A stretch of 64,000 nt of DNA from Nocardia elegans NBRC 108235 (GTDB taxonomy: Bacteria; Actinomycetota; Actinomycetes; Mycobacteriales; Mycobacteriaceae), in the NCBI RefSeq assembly GCF_001612845.1, contig NZ_BDBF01000007.1, positions 184,749 through 248,748 on the forward strand, in the 5' to 3' direction. Below are positions 48,137 to 59,764 of the stretch, piece by piece. Below the pieces are notes generated by a model. That model did not search any database, was not told where the DNA came from, and was given only the letters and a program-made list of their open reading frames with translations. Positions within the stretch are counted from its first letter, which is position 1, and each line of letters opens with the position of its first letter. The position numbers were made by a program, and so were the translations under genes.

Positions 48137-49593
48137 CGTCGACCACCGCGGCGAGCCGTGAATCCGATGCGCCCCAGAACCAGCCCCTGACCCAAGAGGA
48201 GACCATCGCCTCGCTGGGTACCTACGGCTACGGCTGGGCGGATTCGGATATCGCCGGCGCCAGCGCCAAGCGCGGCCTGTCCGAGGACGTCGTGCGCGAC
48301 ATCTCGGCGAAGAAGAACGAGCCCGAGTGGATGCTCGCCGCCCGCCTCAAGGCGCTGCGGATCTTCGATCGCAAGCCGATGCCGAGCTGGGGCTCCAACC
48401 TCGAGGGCATCGACTTCGACAACATCAAATACTTCGTGCGCTCGACCGAGAAGCAGGCCGAGAGCTGGGAAGATCTGCCCGAGGACATCAAGAACACCTA
48501 CGACAAGCTGGGCATCCCGGAGGCCGAGAAGCAGCGCCTGGTCGCCGGTGTGGCCGCCCAGTACGAGTCCGAGGTGGTCTATCACCAGATCCGCGAGGAT
48601 CTCGAGGCCCAGGGCGTCATCTTCCTCGACACCGACACCGGCCTGCGCGAGCACCCGGAGATCTTCCAGCGGTACTTCGGCTCGGTGATTCCGGCCGGCG
48701 ACAACAAGTTCTCCGCGCTGAACACCGCCGTGTGGTCGGGTGGCTCCTTCATCTACGTGCCGCCGGGCGTGCACGTCGACATCCCGCTGCAGGCCTACTT
48801 CCGGATCAACACCGAGAACATGGGCCAGTTCGAGCGCACCCTGATCATCGTCGACGAGGGCGCCTACGTGCACTACGTCGAGGGTTGTACCGCGCCGATC
48901 TACAAGTCCGACTCGCTGCACTCGGCGGTCGTGGAGATCATCGTGAAGAAGGGCGGCCGCTGCCGCTACACCACCATCCAGAACTGGTCGAACAACGTCT
49001 ACAACCTGGTCACCAAGCGGGCCAAGGCCGAGGCGGGCGCGACCATGGAATGGATCGACGGCAACATCGGCTCCAAGGTCACCATGAAGTACCCGGCGGT
49101 CTGGATGACCGGCGAGTACGCCAAGGGTGAGGTGCTGTCGGTGGCGTTCGCGGGCGAGGGTCAGCACCAGGACACCGGCTCGAAGATGCTGCACCTGGCG
49201 CCGCACACCTCCTCGACCATCGTGTCGAAGTCGGTGGCGCGCGGTGGCGGCCGGGCGTCCTACCGCGGCCTGGTTCAGGTCAACAAGGGGGCGCACGGCT
49301 CCAAGTCGACCGTGAAATGCGATGCGCTGCTGGTGGATACGATCAGCCGCTCCGACACCTACCCCTACGTCGACATCCGCGAGGACGACGTGACGATGGG
49401 CCACGAGGCCACCGTCTCCAAGGTGTCCGAGGATCAGCTGTTCTACCTGATGAGCCGCGGCATGACCGAGGACGAGGCGATGGCGATGGTGGTGCGCGGC
49501 TTCGTCGAGCCCATCGCCAAGGAACTGCCGATGGAATACGCGTTGGAGCTGAACCGGCTCATCGAGCTGCAGATGGAAGGAGCGGTCGGCTGA
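48133..49593 (+). CDS. sufB: Fe-S assembly scaffold SufB
   Basis: 486 residues from the ATG at 48133. SufB with SufC and SufD forms the scaffold on which Fe-S clusters are built. Conserved blocks: [40 protein letters not shown] and [20 protein letters not shown]. The frame is continuous with no intein, unlike M. tuberculosis SufB. It overlaps sufR by 4 bp and sufD by 1 bp. Confidence 0.97.
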   Translation: MTSTTAASRESDAPQNQPLTQEETIASLGTYGYGWADSDIAGASAKRGLSEDVVRDISAKKNEPEWMLAARLKALRIFDRKPMPSWGSNLEGIDFDNIKYFVRSTEKQAESWEDLPEDIKNTYDKLGIPEAEKQRLVAGVAAQYESEVVYHQIREDLEAQGVIFLDTDTGLREHPEIFQRYFGSVIPAGDNKFSALNTAVWSGGSFIYVPPGVHVDIPLQAYFRINTENMGQFERTLIIVDEGAYVHYVEGCTAPIYKSDSLHSAVVEIIVKKGGRCRYTTIQNWSNNVYNLVTKRAKAEAGATMEWIDGNIGSKVTMKYPAVWMTGEYAKGEVLSVAFAGEGQHQDTGSKMLHLAPHTSSTIVSKSVARGGGRASYRGLVQVNKGAHGSKSTVKCDALLVDTISRSDTYPYVDIREDDVTMGHEATVSKVSEDQLFYLMSRGMTEDEAMAMVVRGFVEPIAKELPMEYALELNRLIELQMEGAVG

Positions 49594-50861
49594 TGCCGGT
49601 CGAGAATGTGGCTGTCGCGGGCGAGGCCCGCATCCCGGCCGTCAACAAGGGTGAGCTGTTCGCCTCGTTCGATGTGGCCGCCTTCGAGGTGCCCTCGGCA
49701 CACGACGAGGCCTGGCGGTTCACCCCGCTGCGCCGGCTGCGTGGCCTGCACGACGGCACTGCGGTGCGTGACGGCCGGGCGGGTATCGAGGTCGCTGTGT
49801 CCGATGGCGATGCTCGCGGGGCCTCCGCGGTTACGCAGGCTGCCGCCTCCGGCCCTGACGCGAGCACCGCTGCCGTCGACGGCTCGGTGATCGACGGTGT
49901 GACGGTCGAGACCGTCGGCCGTGACGACGCCCGGCTCGGCGAGGGTGGGGTGCCCACCGATCGTGTTGCCGCCCAAGCCTATTCGGGTTTCGAACAGGCC
50001 ACCGTGGTGTCGGTCGGCGCCGAGACCGAGGTCGACCGCCCGGTCGTCGTCCGGGTCACCGGCCCCGGCGCGGACAAGACGGCGTTCGGTCATCTGCAGA
50101 TCCGGCTCGGCAACTTCGCGGCCGCGACGGTGGTCATCGACCAGCGCGGCAGCGGAACCTACGCGGAGAACGTGGAATTCGTGCTCGGCGACAGCGCCAA
50201 GCTGACGGTGGTCGCGGTCCAGGACTGGGACGACGACGCCGTGCACGTCACCGCCCATCACGCCAAGCTGGGTCGCGATGCCGTGCTGCGGCACACCGAT
50301 GTGACCCTCGGCGGCGATCTGGTGCGGCTGACCGCCACCGTGCGCTACGACGGTCCCGGCGGCGACGCCGAACTGCTGGGCCTGTACTTCGCCGACGACG
50401 GACAGCATTTCGAGCAGCGCCTGCTGGTCGACCACGCGCAGCCGCACTGCAAGTCGAATGTGCTGTACAAGGGTGCGCTGCAGGGCGATCCGAGCTCGGC
50501 CAAGCCCGACGCGCACACCGTCTGGGTCGGCGATGTGCTGATCCGCGCGGAGGCCGAGGGCACCGACACCTACGAGGCCAATCGCAATCTGGTCCTCACC
50601 GACGGCGCCCGCGCCGATTCGGTGCCGAATCTCGAGATCGAGACCGGTGAGATCCTCGGCGCCGGCCACGCCTCGGCGACGGGCCGATTCGACGACGAGC
50701 AGCTGTTCTACCTGCGTGCTCGCGGTATTCCGGAGGAGGCCGCCCGCCGTCTGGTGGTGCGTGGTTTCTTCCACGAGATCATCCAGAAGATCGCGGTCGT
50801 CGAGATCCGGGAGCGGCTGGAGTCGGCCATCGAGACCGAACTCGCCGCCATCGGTGCCTAG
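49593..50861 (+). CDS. sufD: Fe-S assembly protein SufD
   Basis: 422 residues from the ATG at 49593 (TGATG overlap with sufB). A SufB paralogue: beta-helix core followed by the C-terminal LFYLRARGIPEEAARRLVVR and FFHEIIQKIAV, which bind SufC. The segment from about residue 55 to 125 is Ala/Asp/Val-rich and variable. The conserved cysteine/histidine region HAQPHCKSNVLYKGAL is present. Confidence 0.95.
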   Translation: MPVENVAVAGEARIPAVNKGELFASFDVAAFEVPSAHDEAWRFTPLRRLRGLHDGTAVRDGRAGIEVAVSDGDARGASAVTQAAASGPDASTAAVDGSVIDGVTVETVGRDDARLGEGGVPTDRVAAQAYSGFEQATVVSVGAETEVDRPVVVRVTGPGADKTAFGHLQIRLGNFAAATVVIDQRGSGTYAENVEFVLGDSAKLTVVAVQDWDDDAVHVTAHHAKLGRDAVLRHTDVTLGGDLVRLTATVRYDGPGGDAELLGLYFADDGQHFEQRLLVDHAQPHCKSNVLYKGALQGDPSSAKPDAHTVWVGDVLIRAEAEGTDTYEANRNLVLTDGARADSVPNLEIETGEILGAGHASATGRFDDEQLFYLRARGIPEEAARRLVVRGFFHEIIQKIAVVEIRERLESAIETELAAIGA

Positions 50862-50912
50862 CACCGACGCGTCCCGGCAGCCCGAAACCTCCATCAGCCC
50901 AGAAGGAATGCA

Positions 50913-52950
<2,038 letters not shown>

Positions 52951-52996
52951 ATCCGGTGAGCGCGAGCGACCAGTGAACGGGGCGTGAGATTTCGCA

Positions 52997-53494
52997 ATGC
53001 GTATGGAACAGATGTACCAGGAAGTGATCCTGGACCACTACAAGCATCCGCACCACCGCGGGCTGCGGGAGCCGTTCGGTGCCGAGGTGCATCACGTCAA
53101 CCCGACCTGCGGTGACGAGGTGACCCTGCGGGTGCACATCGACGACAACGGTGACGTCGCCGATGTGTCCTATGACGGGCAGGGCTGTTCGATCAGCCAG
53201 GCCGCCACCTCGATCCTCACCGATCAGGTCATCGGCCAGCCCGTGCAGCAGGCGCTGAAGGTGGTCGACTCCTACAGCGAGATGATCTCGAGCCGCGGCA
53301 CGGTCGAGGGCGACGAGGACATGATCGGCGACGGCATCGCGCTGGCCGGTGTGGCGAAATATCCGGCCCGGGTGAAATGTGCCCTGCTGGGCTGGATGGC
53401 GTTCAAGGACGCCGTAGTGCGGATAACCTCGGCCGAAGAGACCAAGCGGACCATGGGCAACGGGTCCGCCGGAAATGGGAAACGTCATGACTGA
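52997..53494 (+). CDS. sufU: Sulfur carrier SufU
   Basis: 165 residues, U-type scaffold fold. Zinc/sulfur ligands Cys38 (NPTCGDE, with Asp40), Cys64 (GQGCSIS) and Cys128 (ARVKCALLGW) are all present. SufU accepts persulfide from SufS by zinc-ligand swapping in Gram-positive bacteria. ATG start at 52997; the stop overlaps the sufT start region. Confidence 0.95.
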   Translation: MRMEQMYQEVILDHYKHPHHRGLREPFGAEVHHVNPTCGDEVTLRVHIDDNGDVADVSYDGQGCSISQAATSILTDQVIGQPVQQALKVVDSYSEMISSRGTVEGDEDMIGDGIALAGVAKYPARVKCALLGWMAFKDAVVRITSAEETKRTMGNGSAGNGKRHD

Positions 53495-53858
53495 GACGCC
53501 GGCAACCGAACAGACGAACACCGAGGCCGAACTCTCCCAGGAGCAGATCGCGCTGCTCGAGGATATGGAAGAGGCGATGCGTGACGTCGTCGACCCCGAA
53601 CTCGGCATCAACGTGGTCGATCTGGGACTGGTCTACGGGATGCGGGTCGAGGAGGACGTAGCCGTCCTCGACATGACCCTCACCTCCGCGGCCTGCCCGC
53701 TCACCGACGTCATCGAGGACCAGTCGCGAAACGCGCTGGTACGCAGCGGTTTGGTGGAGGATCTGAAGATCAACTGGGTCTGGATGCCGCCGTGGGGTCC
53801 GGACAAGATCACCGACGACGGCCGCGAGCAGCTGCGCGCACTGGGCTTCACGGTCTGA
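53487..53858 (+). CDS. sufT: SufT-type DUF59/MIP18 Fe-S maturation protein
   Basis: 123 residues from the ATG at 53487, overlapping sufU by 8 bp. MIP18/PaaD-like domain: VVDPELGINVVDLGLVYGMR, then LTSAACPLTDVI with the single conserved cysteine, and WVWMPPWGPDKI. It helps pass or mature Fe-S clusters. End of the suf operon; matches Rv1466. Confidence 0.93.
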   Translation: MTETPATEQTNTEAELSQEQIALLEDMEEAMRDVVDPELGINVVDLGLVYGMRVEEDVAVLDMTLTSAACPLTDVIEDQSRNALVRSGLVEDLKINWVWMPPWGPDKITDDGREQLRALGFTV

Positions 53859-53957
53859 TTCTCGCCACCGGGTAGGGGGCGAAGTGGACATCCGGGTCCG
53901 CCGTGAAGCAGGATCGCCTGCGTCCAGTACGCAGACTCGAACGGGGTGGATTCACGG

Positions 53958-54392
53958 ATGTCCCATATGTTTACGCGCGTCCGCTCGGCGGCCGTCGCGG
54001 TAATGGCCGGTGCGGGTTTCGCGGTGGCCGGTGCCGCCGGTTCGGCTCAGGCCGACGGTGACCTGCACGGTGCGATCGCCTACTCCGACAGCAGCGGAGT
54101 GGTCGCCGCGGCCACTAACTTCGCCGACGCGCCCAGCGCGGATGCCGCGGCCCGGGCGCACTGCGGCCGCGGTGACTGCCGCGTCATCTTGGATTTCAGC
54201 AACGGCTGCGGTGCTGTCGCCCAGGGAGCGGACGGCCGGATCGCGGTCGGCTGGGGTCCGACCCAGGTCGAGGCGGAAAAGCAGGCGAGGGATTTCCTGG
54301 GGCCGAGCGCCCCGCCGTTCCCCGACCTGGGGAGCGCGATCCCGCGCCCGGCGAACATCGCCTTGAGCAGTTGCACCGCGAACGCGCACTGA
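53958..54392 (+). CDS. Secreted DUF4189 protein
   Basis: 144 residues from the ATG at 53958 (GTG 53946 and ATG 53967 are alternatives). Signal peptide VRSAAVAVMAGAGFAVAGAA, cleavage near AQA-DG. The mature domain has the DUF4189 pattern GAIAYSDSSGVVAAATNF and CGRGDCRVILDFSNGCGAVA, with four cysteines able to form two disulfides. Role unknown; a hairpin follows. Confidence 0.85.
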   Translation: MSHMFTRVRSAAVAVMAGAGFAVAGAAGSAQADGDLHGAIAYSDSSGVVAAATNFADAPSADAAARAHCGRGDCRVILDFSNGCGAVAQGADGRIAVGWGPTQVEAEKQARDFLGPSAPPFPDLGSAIPRPANIALSSCTANAH

Positions 54393-54411
54393 ACGTTTCA
54401 CACCCGCGGCG

Positions 54412-54446
54412 GCCGACCCGGTTCCAGGTCGGCTGCCGTCGTTTTC
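54412..54446 (+). terminator. Terminator after the DUF4189 gene
   Basis: GCCGACC-N8-GGTCGGC with a GTTTTC tail a few bases on, 20 bases after the stop. Confidence 0.6.
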
Positions 54447-54516
54447 TCCGAGAAGGCCTGCTGCGCGATATCGTGAGGGCCGAATTGCCGGACCGGCCGA
54501 AACGGTAGGAGCAGCA

Positions 54517-55779
54517 GTGGATTTCGACATACCCTCCGAGCTCAGCGACTATCTGGCCGAACTGGATGCCTTCATCGACCGTGAGATCGTGCCGCTCGAA
54601 CGCGATAACGACAACATCCGCTTCTTCGACCACCGCCGAGAGGACGCGCGCACCGACTGGGATCGCGGCGGGCTGCCCAGCGCCGAGTGGGAGGAGTTGC
54701 TCGCCGAGACCCGCCGCCGAGCCGATACCGCCGGGCACTACCGCTACGCCTTCCCACCCGAATTCGGCGGCCGCGGCGGCAACAACCTCGATATGGCCGT
54801 CATCCGCGAACACCTCGCCCGCCGGGGACTCGGCCTGCACTGCGATCTACAGAACGAACATGCCGTGGTCGCCAACAACGTGGGCCTGCTGCTGATGCTG
54901 GAATACGGTTCGCCGCAACAGCAAGCGGAGTGGGTGGAGGGCCTGGCGGCGGGCACGAAGTTCTTCGCCTTCGGCATCACCGAACCCGAACACGGTTCCG
55001 ACGCCACCCATATGGACACCCGCGCGATACGCGACGGCGACGGCTGGGTGATCAACGGGGAAAAGACCTGGAATACCGGCATTCACACCGCCGACGCCGA
55101 TCTGATCTTCGCGCGCACCGCCGGCGAGGCGGGTGACGGCGCCGGTATCACCGCATTCCTGGTGCCCCCGGATACCCGCGGATTCACGGTCGAGGAATAT
55201 CTGTGGACCTTCAACATGCCCACCGATCACGGCCGGGTCACCCTGCGTGATGTGCGCGTCGGCGCCGACGCCGTGTTCGGACCCGTGGGCCGCGGTCTGG
55301 CGGTGGTCCAGCACTTCTTCAACGAGAACCGGATTCGCCAGGCGGCGTCGAGTCTCGGAGCGGCGCAATACTGCATCGACCGGGCGGTGGCGTATGCCAA
55401 GGAGCGCAAGCCCTTCGGTAAAGCGCTCGCCGAGAATCAGGCGATCCAGTTCCCGCTGGTCGAATTGCACACCCAGTGCGAGATGTTGCGCACGCTGATC
55501 CACAAGACCGCCTGGACCATGGATCGTCACGGCACCTTCGCCGCGTCCGAACAGGTGTCGATGTGCAATTACTGGGCCAACCGATTGTGTTGTGAGGCAG
55601 CCGATCGCGCCATGCAGGTGTTCGGCGGCCTCGGCTATTCCCGCCACCAGCCGTTCGAACACATCTACCGCCACCACCGCCGCTATCGAATCACCGAGGG
55701 GGCGGAGGAGATTCAGATGCGGCGAGTAGCGGGCTACCTGTTCGGATTCATGTCCTCCCGGTCGCCCAAGGGCGTGTGA
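54517..55779 (+). CDS. Acyl-CoA dehydrogenase
   Basis: 420 residues, GTG start at 54517 with AGGAG upstream. FAD enzyme introducing an alpha,beta double bond in acyl-CoA. FAD/substrate blocks FGITEPEHGSDATHM and WVINGEKTWNTGIH; arginine/FAD contact FFNENRIRQAASSLGAAQ; QVFGGLGYSRHQPFEHIYRH and the C-terminal RYRITEGAEEIQMRRVAG, whose glutamate is probably the catalytic base. The N-terminal region before residue 60 is unusually polar (DHRREDARTDWDRG). No partner genes nearby. Confidence 0.92.
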   Translation: MDFDIPSELSDYLAELDAFIDREIVPLERDNDNIRFFDHRREDARTDWDRGGLPSAEWEELLAETRRRADTAGHYRYAFPPEFGGRGGNNLDMAVIREHLARRGLGLHCDLQNEHAVVANNVGLLLMLEYGSPQQQAEWVEGLAAGTKFFAFGITEPEHGSDATHMDTRAIRDGDGWVINGEKTWNTGIHTADADLIFARTAGEAGDGAGITAFLVPPDTRGFTVEEYLWTFNMPTDHGRVTLRDVRVGADAVFGPVGRGLAVVQHFFNENRIRQAASSLGAAQYCIDRAVAYAKERKPFGKALAENQAIQFPLVELHTQCEMLRTLIHKTAWTMDRHGTFAASEQVSMCNYWANRLCCEAADRAMQVFGGLGYSRHQPFEHIYRHHRRYRITEGAEEIQMRRVAGYLFGFMSSRSPKGV

Positions 55780-55791
55780 GGCCGCGCGAAA

Positions 55792-55825
55792 CGGCCCCGC
55801 GTCCGGTGAGGGAACCGCGGGGCCG
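55792..55825. terminator. Bidirectional terminator after the acyl-CoA dehydrogenase
   Basis: CGGCCCCGCG-N14-CGCGGGGCCG, 10-bp perfect stem between convergent genes. Confidence 0.7.
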
Positions 55826-55846
55826 CGACAGCGCTGGGTAGCGACG

Positions 55847-56599
55847 TTACTTCTGAGCCTGCACCACGATGGTGCCGACGATCTTGTCGGCGAAGGTCTG
55901 GTTCTTCTCGTCCCACAGCGGCCACAGGTAGCCGAGGCCGCACAGGGCGTTGTCGAGAATGTGGCAGAGCTTGCGCACGAAGGCCATGCCGAAACCGAGC
56001 ACCTGACCGTCGGCTTCCTTGATCACGCGGATGCCGACGACCTTCTTACCGGGCGTCTGACCGGTCGTGCCTTCCTGATGGATGAGCCACAGTCCGAGGC
56101 CCACGCCCACGGCGATGGCCAGCAGCAACAGGATGATGCCGACCGCGGTCAGGCCGCCCCCCGTGCACGTGCTGGAGTAGGAATACGACGAGCTGTACGG
56201 GTCGTCGTCGAACGAGCAGTCCACGTCCTTGGTGCCGAGTCCGAACGCGAGCCCGTACAGGACGGCCAGCGGGACGCCGACGATCAGCGCGTCGATGAGG
56301 TAGCCGCCGACGCGCGCGAACCAGCTGGCGTACGGTGCGGGCGGGCCGAATCCCGGCTGCTGATAGCCGTATCCGGGTCCGGCCGGCGGGTAGCCGGGCG
56401 CACCGTAATTCGGTTGTGCCGCACCGTATCCCGGAGGCGGGGTCCCGTAACCCGGAGGGGGAGCTGCATATCCGGGCGGCGGCGCGCCGTAACCCGGCGG
56501 GGGTGCGCCGTAGCCCGGCTGCGGGCCGGCGGGCGGATACCCGTAGCCCGGTTGCCCCGGCTGGCCGTACGGGCCGTTCGGGTCCGACGGGTTGGTCAT
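55847..56599 (-). CDS. RDD-family membrane protein with Gly/Pro/Tyr-rich N-terminus
   Basis: 250 residues. Residues 1-85 are tandem [14 protein letters not shown]-like repeats, as in many mycobacterial RDD proteins. Then [20 protein letters not shown] opens the RDD domain, with helices near 95-115 and 150-172, and [17 protein letters not shown] near the end. A loop rich in Ser/Tyr/Asp with two cysteines lies between helices. Role unknown. Confidence 0.87.
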   Translation of the reverse strand: MTNPSDPNGPYGQPGQPGYGYPPAGPQPGYGAPPPGYGAPPPGYAAPPPGYGTPPPGYGAAQPNYGAPGYPPAGPGYGYQQPGFGPPAPYASWFARVGGYLIDALIVGVPLAVLYGLAFGLGTKDVDCSFDDDPYSSSYSYSSTCTGGGLTAVGIILLLLAIAVGVGLGLWLIHQEGTTGQTPGKKVVGIRVIKEADGQVLGFGMAFVRKLCHILDNALCGLGYLWPLWDEKNQTFADKIVGTIVVQAQK

Positions 56600-56793
56600 A
56601 TGTGGTTCCTCCGGAAGCTGGTGGTACGGGGACGATCCGGGCCCCGACCGGGTCGAACTGTGATTGCACCGTACGGTAACCGCCAGGCCCCGCCAAAGTA
56701 TGGCCGACCCGCGCGCAATGGGCGCGCCGAACAGTCGGATATCTCACGATTGCCTGATTCGGCGAATGTCCCGGAATCGGCGCGGACTGGGCG

Positions 56794-57750
56794 CTATGCC
56801 CCCTTGCGAGTCTGTTTCGTGGCCTTGGGCGCCGCTTTCTTCGCGGTCGACTTGCTCGCCGACTTGCCGGTGGATTTCGACGCGGTCCGCTTCGTGGTCG
56901 CCTTCGCGGTCGACTCGGCCGCGGATTTCGAGGCGCGGCCCCGGCTCGACTTCGCGGATTCCCCACCGCGGCCGGTGGCTTCGAGGCTGCGCTGCAGCGC
57001 AGCCACCAGATCGACCACCTCGGCATCCATCTGCGCCGGTTCGGCTTCTTCGTGGCGGGTGACGCGGTCGGATCCGGATTCGATGGCCTCGTCGAGCAGC
57101 TTCTTCAGCTCGATCTGATACTCGTCGGTGTACTGATCGGGATCGAAATCCTCCGACATGCTGTCGACCAGCGTCTGTGCCATCGCGACCTCCTGCGAGC
57201 GCGGCGCGGCGGCATCGTCGAGCGATTCGAATTCGGCGGCCCGCACCTCGTCCGGCCACAGCAGCGTCTGCAACACCAGCACCCCGTCACGCACCCGCAG
57301 CGCCGCCAGCCGCGTCTTCTGCCGCAGCGTGAAATGCACCAGCGCGACCCGATCCACCTGATCGAGCGTCTTCGCGAGCAACACGTACGCCTTGGGTGTC
57401 GTGGAGTCGGGCTCGAGGTAGTAACTGCGGTCGAACAGGATCGGATCGATCTGCTCGGAGGGCACGAACTGTAGCACCGGAATCTCGTGCTTCTCGGCCA
57501 CCGGCAACTTCGCGAAATCCTCGTCGGTGAGAATCACCTTGTCGCCCTCGGGCGACTCGTACGCCTTGTCGATATCCGCGAAGGCCACCGACTGCCCGCA
57601 CACCGTGCAGACGCGGTCGTACTTGATCCGTCCGCCGTCCTTGGCGTGGACCTGATGAAACCTGATGTCATGGTCCTCGGTGGCGGTATAAACCTTCACC
57701 GGAACATTCACCAGCCCGAACGCGATGGAACCCTTCCAGATCGATCGCAT
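56794..57750 (-). CDS. ku: Ku DNA end-binding protein
   Basis: 318 residues, ATG at 57750. Bacterial Ku homodimer that binds double-strand ends and recruits LigD for non-homologous end joining. The core is complete: RSIWKGSIAFGLVNVPVKVY, RVCTVCGQSVAFADIDKAYE, YYLEPDSTTPKAYVLLAKTL and the LigD-contact region around 190-250. The tail (265-318) is Lys/Ala/Ser-rich (STAKKAAPKATKQTRKGA), probably binding DNA. ligD is not in the window. Confidence 0.96.
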   Translation of the reverse strand: MRSIWKGSIAFGLVNVPVKVYTATEDHDIRFHQVHAKDGGRIKYDRVCTVCGQSVAFADIDKAYESPEGDKVILTDEDFAKLPVAEKHEIPVLQFVPSEQIDPILFDRSYYLEPDSTTPKAYVLLAKTLDQVDRVALVHFTLRQKTRLAALRVRDGVLVLQTLLWPDEVRAAEFESLDDAAAPRSQEVAMAQTLVDSMSEDFDPDQYTDEYQIELKKLLDEAIESGSDRVTRHEEAEPAQMDAEVVDLVAALQRSLEATGRGGESAKSSRGRASKSAAESTAKATTKRTASKSTGKSASKSTAKKAAPKATKQTRKGA

Positions 57751-58497
57751 CCTTCGATGCTACTGATGACCGGTTGGTTTTGTCCGGCGAAGCGGCGCGA
57801 CCTGCGGGTTCGTGGTTGTTGGTGAGTGTTGTCGGTTGGTGTTTGTTGCTGTTTGTGGACCTGTGACGTCCTGTGGACGTCCTGATACAGCCGCCGTTTT
57901 CCCACGTCCAGTGCTATTCTCGAGACGTTTCCCGCCGACAGCTGAACCGCCCGTCAGGGTCGATTCGCCGTTTTGCCCGCCTTGGCCGGCATGCAATGTT
58001 GCGTTACGAATATGCGCATCTAAACATTAGTTGTCGACTGTGTTGTTTACATCGTCAATGTGCGATGGCGGCATCGGGTGAGTCTGCGCCGTGGGCGGCG
58101 ATACGAGGGATCTGCTTGGTTGTCACTGCGGCGCCGTTGCTTCGGTGGGACCCGCGGACGGATGAGCGAGTCCACCCGTCTTCGACCGCTGTGGCCGGAG
58201 GGGGCAATCGGGTATCGGGGGTGCCGGTGGCTGGTGTCTGCCGCGAATCGTCGATTTTGTGTGGAGCGTCGGGCCGGCGGAGCAGACGGCTGGCGTTGGA
58301 CCGAACAGATTTGTTCCGTCACAGGAAGAAACGTCCGCCAACCTGCGCCGACCGGAACGGTCCGGGATCAGGACCGAGGGTGCTGATCGACGAGCCATCG
58401 GCTTGCTGGATCGGGTTGGGTGGCGCTAAGGCCTACGCTGGTGGGGATCCTTGCTCTTGGTGTGTTTCCCGTTCGTTCGCGTGGTGGGAGGTAGCTC
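57751..58497. other. 747-bp region without a supported gene
   Basis: Composition is less GC-rich than the neighbours and G/T-rich near 57800-57860. Several overlapping open frames exist on both strands, but none shows a domain or codon bias that I trust. It holds two 9-bp direct repeats (57865-57884) and an extended -10-like TGCTATTCT near 57911. It marks the left end of the degraded island. Confidence 0.5.
57865..57884 (+). repeat. GACGTCCTG direct repeat, 11-bp period
   Basis: GACGTCCTG at 57865-57873 and 57876-57884, 11 bp from start to start, about 30-45 bp before the -10-like sequence. Possibly a regulator site. Confidence 0.3.
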
Positions 58498-58881
58498 GTG
58501 GTGTCGATCGAATCCCAGTTTCGTAGTGTGGCGCGGCTGCTGCGCGCCACACCGATCTTGTCTGTGACCGAAGCGCAGGCTTTGCATCGATATGTCAGCC
58601 AGCTCGATGTCGACTTCGAAGGCGAGAGCTGCGGAGCGTTGGAATGGCGGGAAAGAGTCGCGCCGCTTCGGGATTCGGTGATCGCGGAGGTGTGCGCGGC
58701 GGTCGCTGAGGCACACAATGTGAAGATGAGAGCCGACCTGGCCGCCGTGCAGCAGGTGCGTCGCCCGATCTCGGGCAGCCTCGACCGCGGCGCCCGCATC
58801 GAGCCGGGTCGGTCACCTGGCGCCGCTGCGCCCGCTCTGCCCCGCCGCGTTCGGCCCAGCGCCATGCCGTCGGGTGAATGA
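58498..58881 (+). CDS. Hypothetical protein in the degraded island
   Basis: 127 residues from the GTG at 58498, which has a well-placed GGAGGT site; this is the main evidence that it is a gene. The first 85 residues look helical (FRSVARLLRATPILSVTEAQ, SVIAEVCAAVAEAHNVKMRA); the rest is Arg/Pro/Ala-rich and may be disordered. No family recognised. Confidence 0.5.
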   Translation: MVSIESQFRSVARLLRATPILSVTEAQALHRYVSQLDVDFEGESCGALEWRERVAPLRDSVIAEVCAAVAEAHNVKMRADLAAVQQVRRPISGSLDRGARIEPGRSPGAAAPALPRRVRPSAMPSGE

Positions 58882-58926
58882 CACACTGGGCAAACGACCG
58901 AGAGTGCCAGCAGATCACCGTCATGG

Positions 58927-59284
58927 GTGCTCGCCATTGCGGAGTCCTTGCGCTCCTACTTGCTGGAGGCGGCCGCGTTGCCGCCTCCAGCGGCGCTGAC
59001 AAGCACAGGCCAGGTCCGGCCAGTACGCCGAGGGCCACACGACGCCCCGGACGGTCGCACCCCGTGGATCCGCCTCGGCGACATCGCGGTCTCCTGCGTT
59101 GATGACGTCATTCTCGTGTCCTATCGCTGGAAGCCCGACAATCCGGCGACCGCGTCGCGATATCGCCTGCCGCTTACCGACCTTCCGAGCGCCGTTGGTC
59201 ATCAGTGACGCCGGTGCGCTCAACACCCTGACCCGGCTACTGCCCGACCAGACTCCCGAAGCCAGGCTTCAGATACCGTTCTGA
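58927..59284 (+). pseudogene. Frameshifted hypothetical ORF next to an IS30 scrap
   Basis: Frame 1 (58927-59208) reads LAIAESLRSYLLEAAAL ... WIRLGDIAVSCVDDVILVSY ... RYRLPLTDLPSA, then stops soon. Frame 2 continues from the same point with LVISDAGALNTLTRLLPDQT and ends at 59284. One base lost or gained near 59185-59200 would join them. The end overlaps the IS30 fragment, so the C-terminus may also be foreign. Identity unknown. Confidence 0.45.
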
Positions 59285-59445
59285 TCGGACCTCATCGGAG
59301 ATCCGTGCCGGTGGCAGGCCGTTCTCGTGCTGCCAATGGTATCCGGTCTTGCGTCCGATCCCGCTCCGGCGGGCCGCCTCGACCGGACCCACTCCCGCCA
59401 GGATCAGCTCCCAGTACTTCGCCTCCGGTAATCCGCCGGCCTATA
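59237..59445 (-). pseudogene. IS30-type transposase fragment
   Basis: About 58 codons reading LPEAKYWELILAGVGPVEAA, then RKTGYHWQHENGLPPARISD and RSERYL. This is the N-terminal helix-turn-helix region of actinobacterial IS30-family transposases. The family normally goes on with a catalytic domain; here it breaks off at RYL and a stop follows ten codons later. The upstream part is also missing. Confidence 0.65.
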
Positions 59446-59764
59446 CCGCCGTAGCGGCTGGGCGGCGCCGGAGCGGTGAGGGCGCCCGGTCGAGGAGGAC
59501 GTTGTCCGGCACCCGAGACTCGACCTCCGAATTCTCGTATGTTTGCTCAAATATTTTGTTATGCAACAGAATTCGACATCAGCACTGACCGTTCCCGGTT
59601 GGGTTTCGGGGTGATGGCGTCGCCGGGTACATCTGTCCTTGGCGTCGGTTTCGAGATACTAGGTGGGCGAACGGAACCACAACACGGGCAAGTGCGAGTG
59701 GTCGCCGGACTGGCGATACGCCTGAGTTCGCGAACGCCGCCTTGCGTTGCGCAGGTAACGGAGA
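59446..59764. other. Island spacer without a gene
   Basis: No supported gene. A short AT-richer patch (about 59535-59580) lies here; some open frames cross it but show no recognisable domain. Confidence 0.4.

Noticed and set aside
48133..49593. An intein in sufB, as in M. tuberculosis
   Set aside because: The protein is continuous and of normal intein-free length.
57873..58526. A 217-codon open frame in the spacer after ku
   Set aside because: Arg/Ser/Cys-rich sequence without a ribosome site, domain or codon bias, and it overlaps the better supported small gene at 58498.
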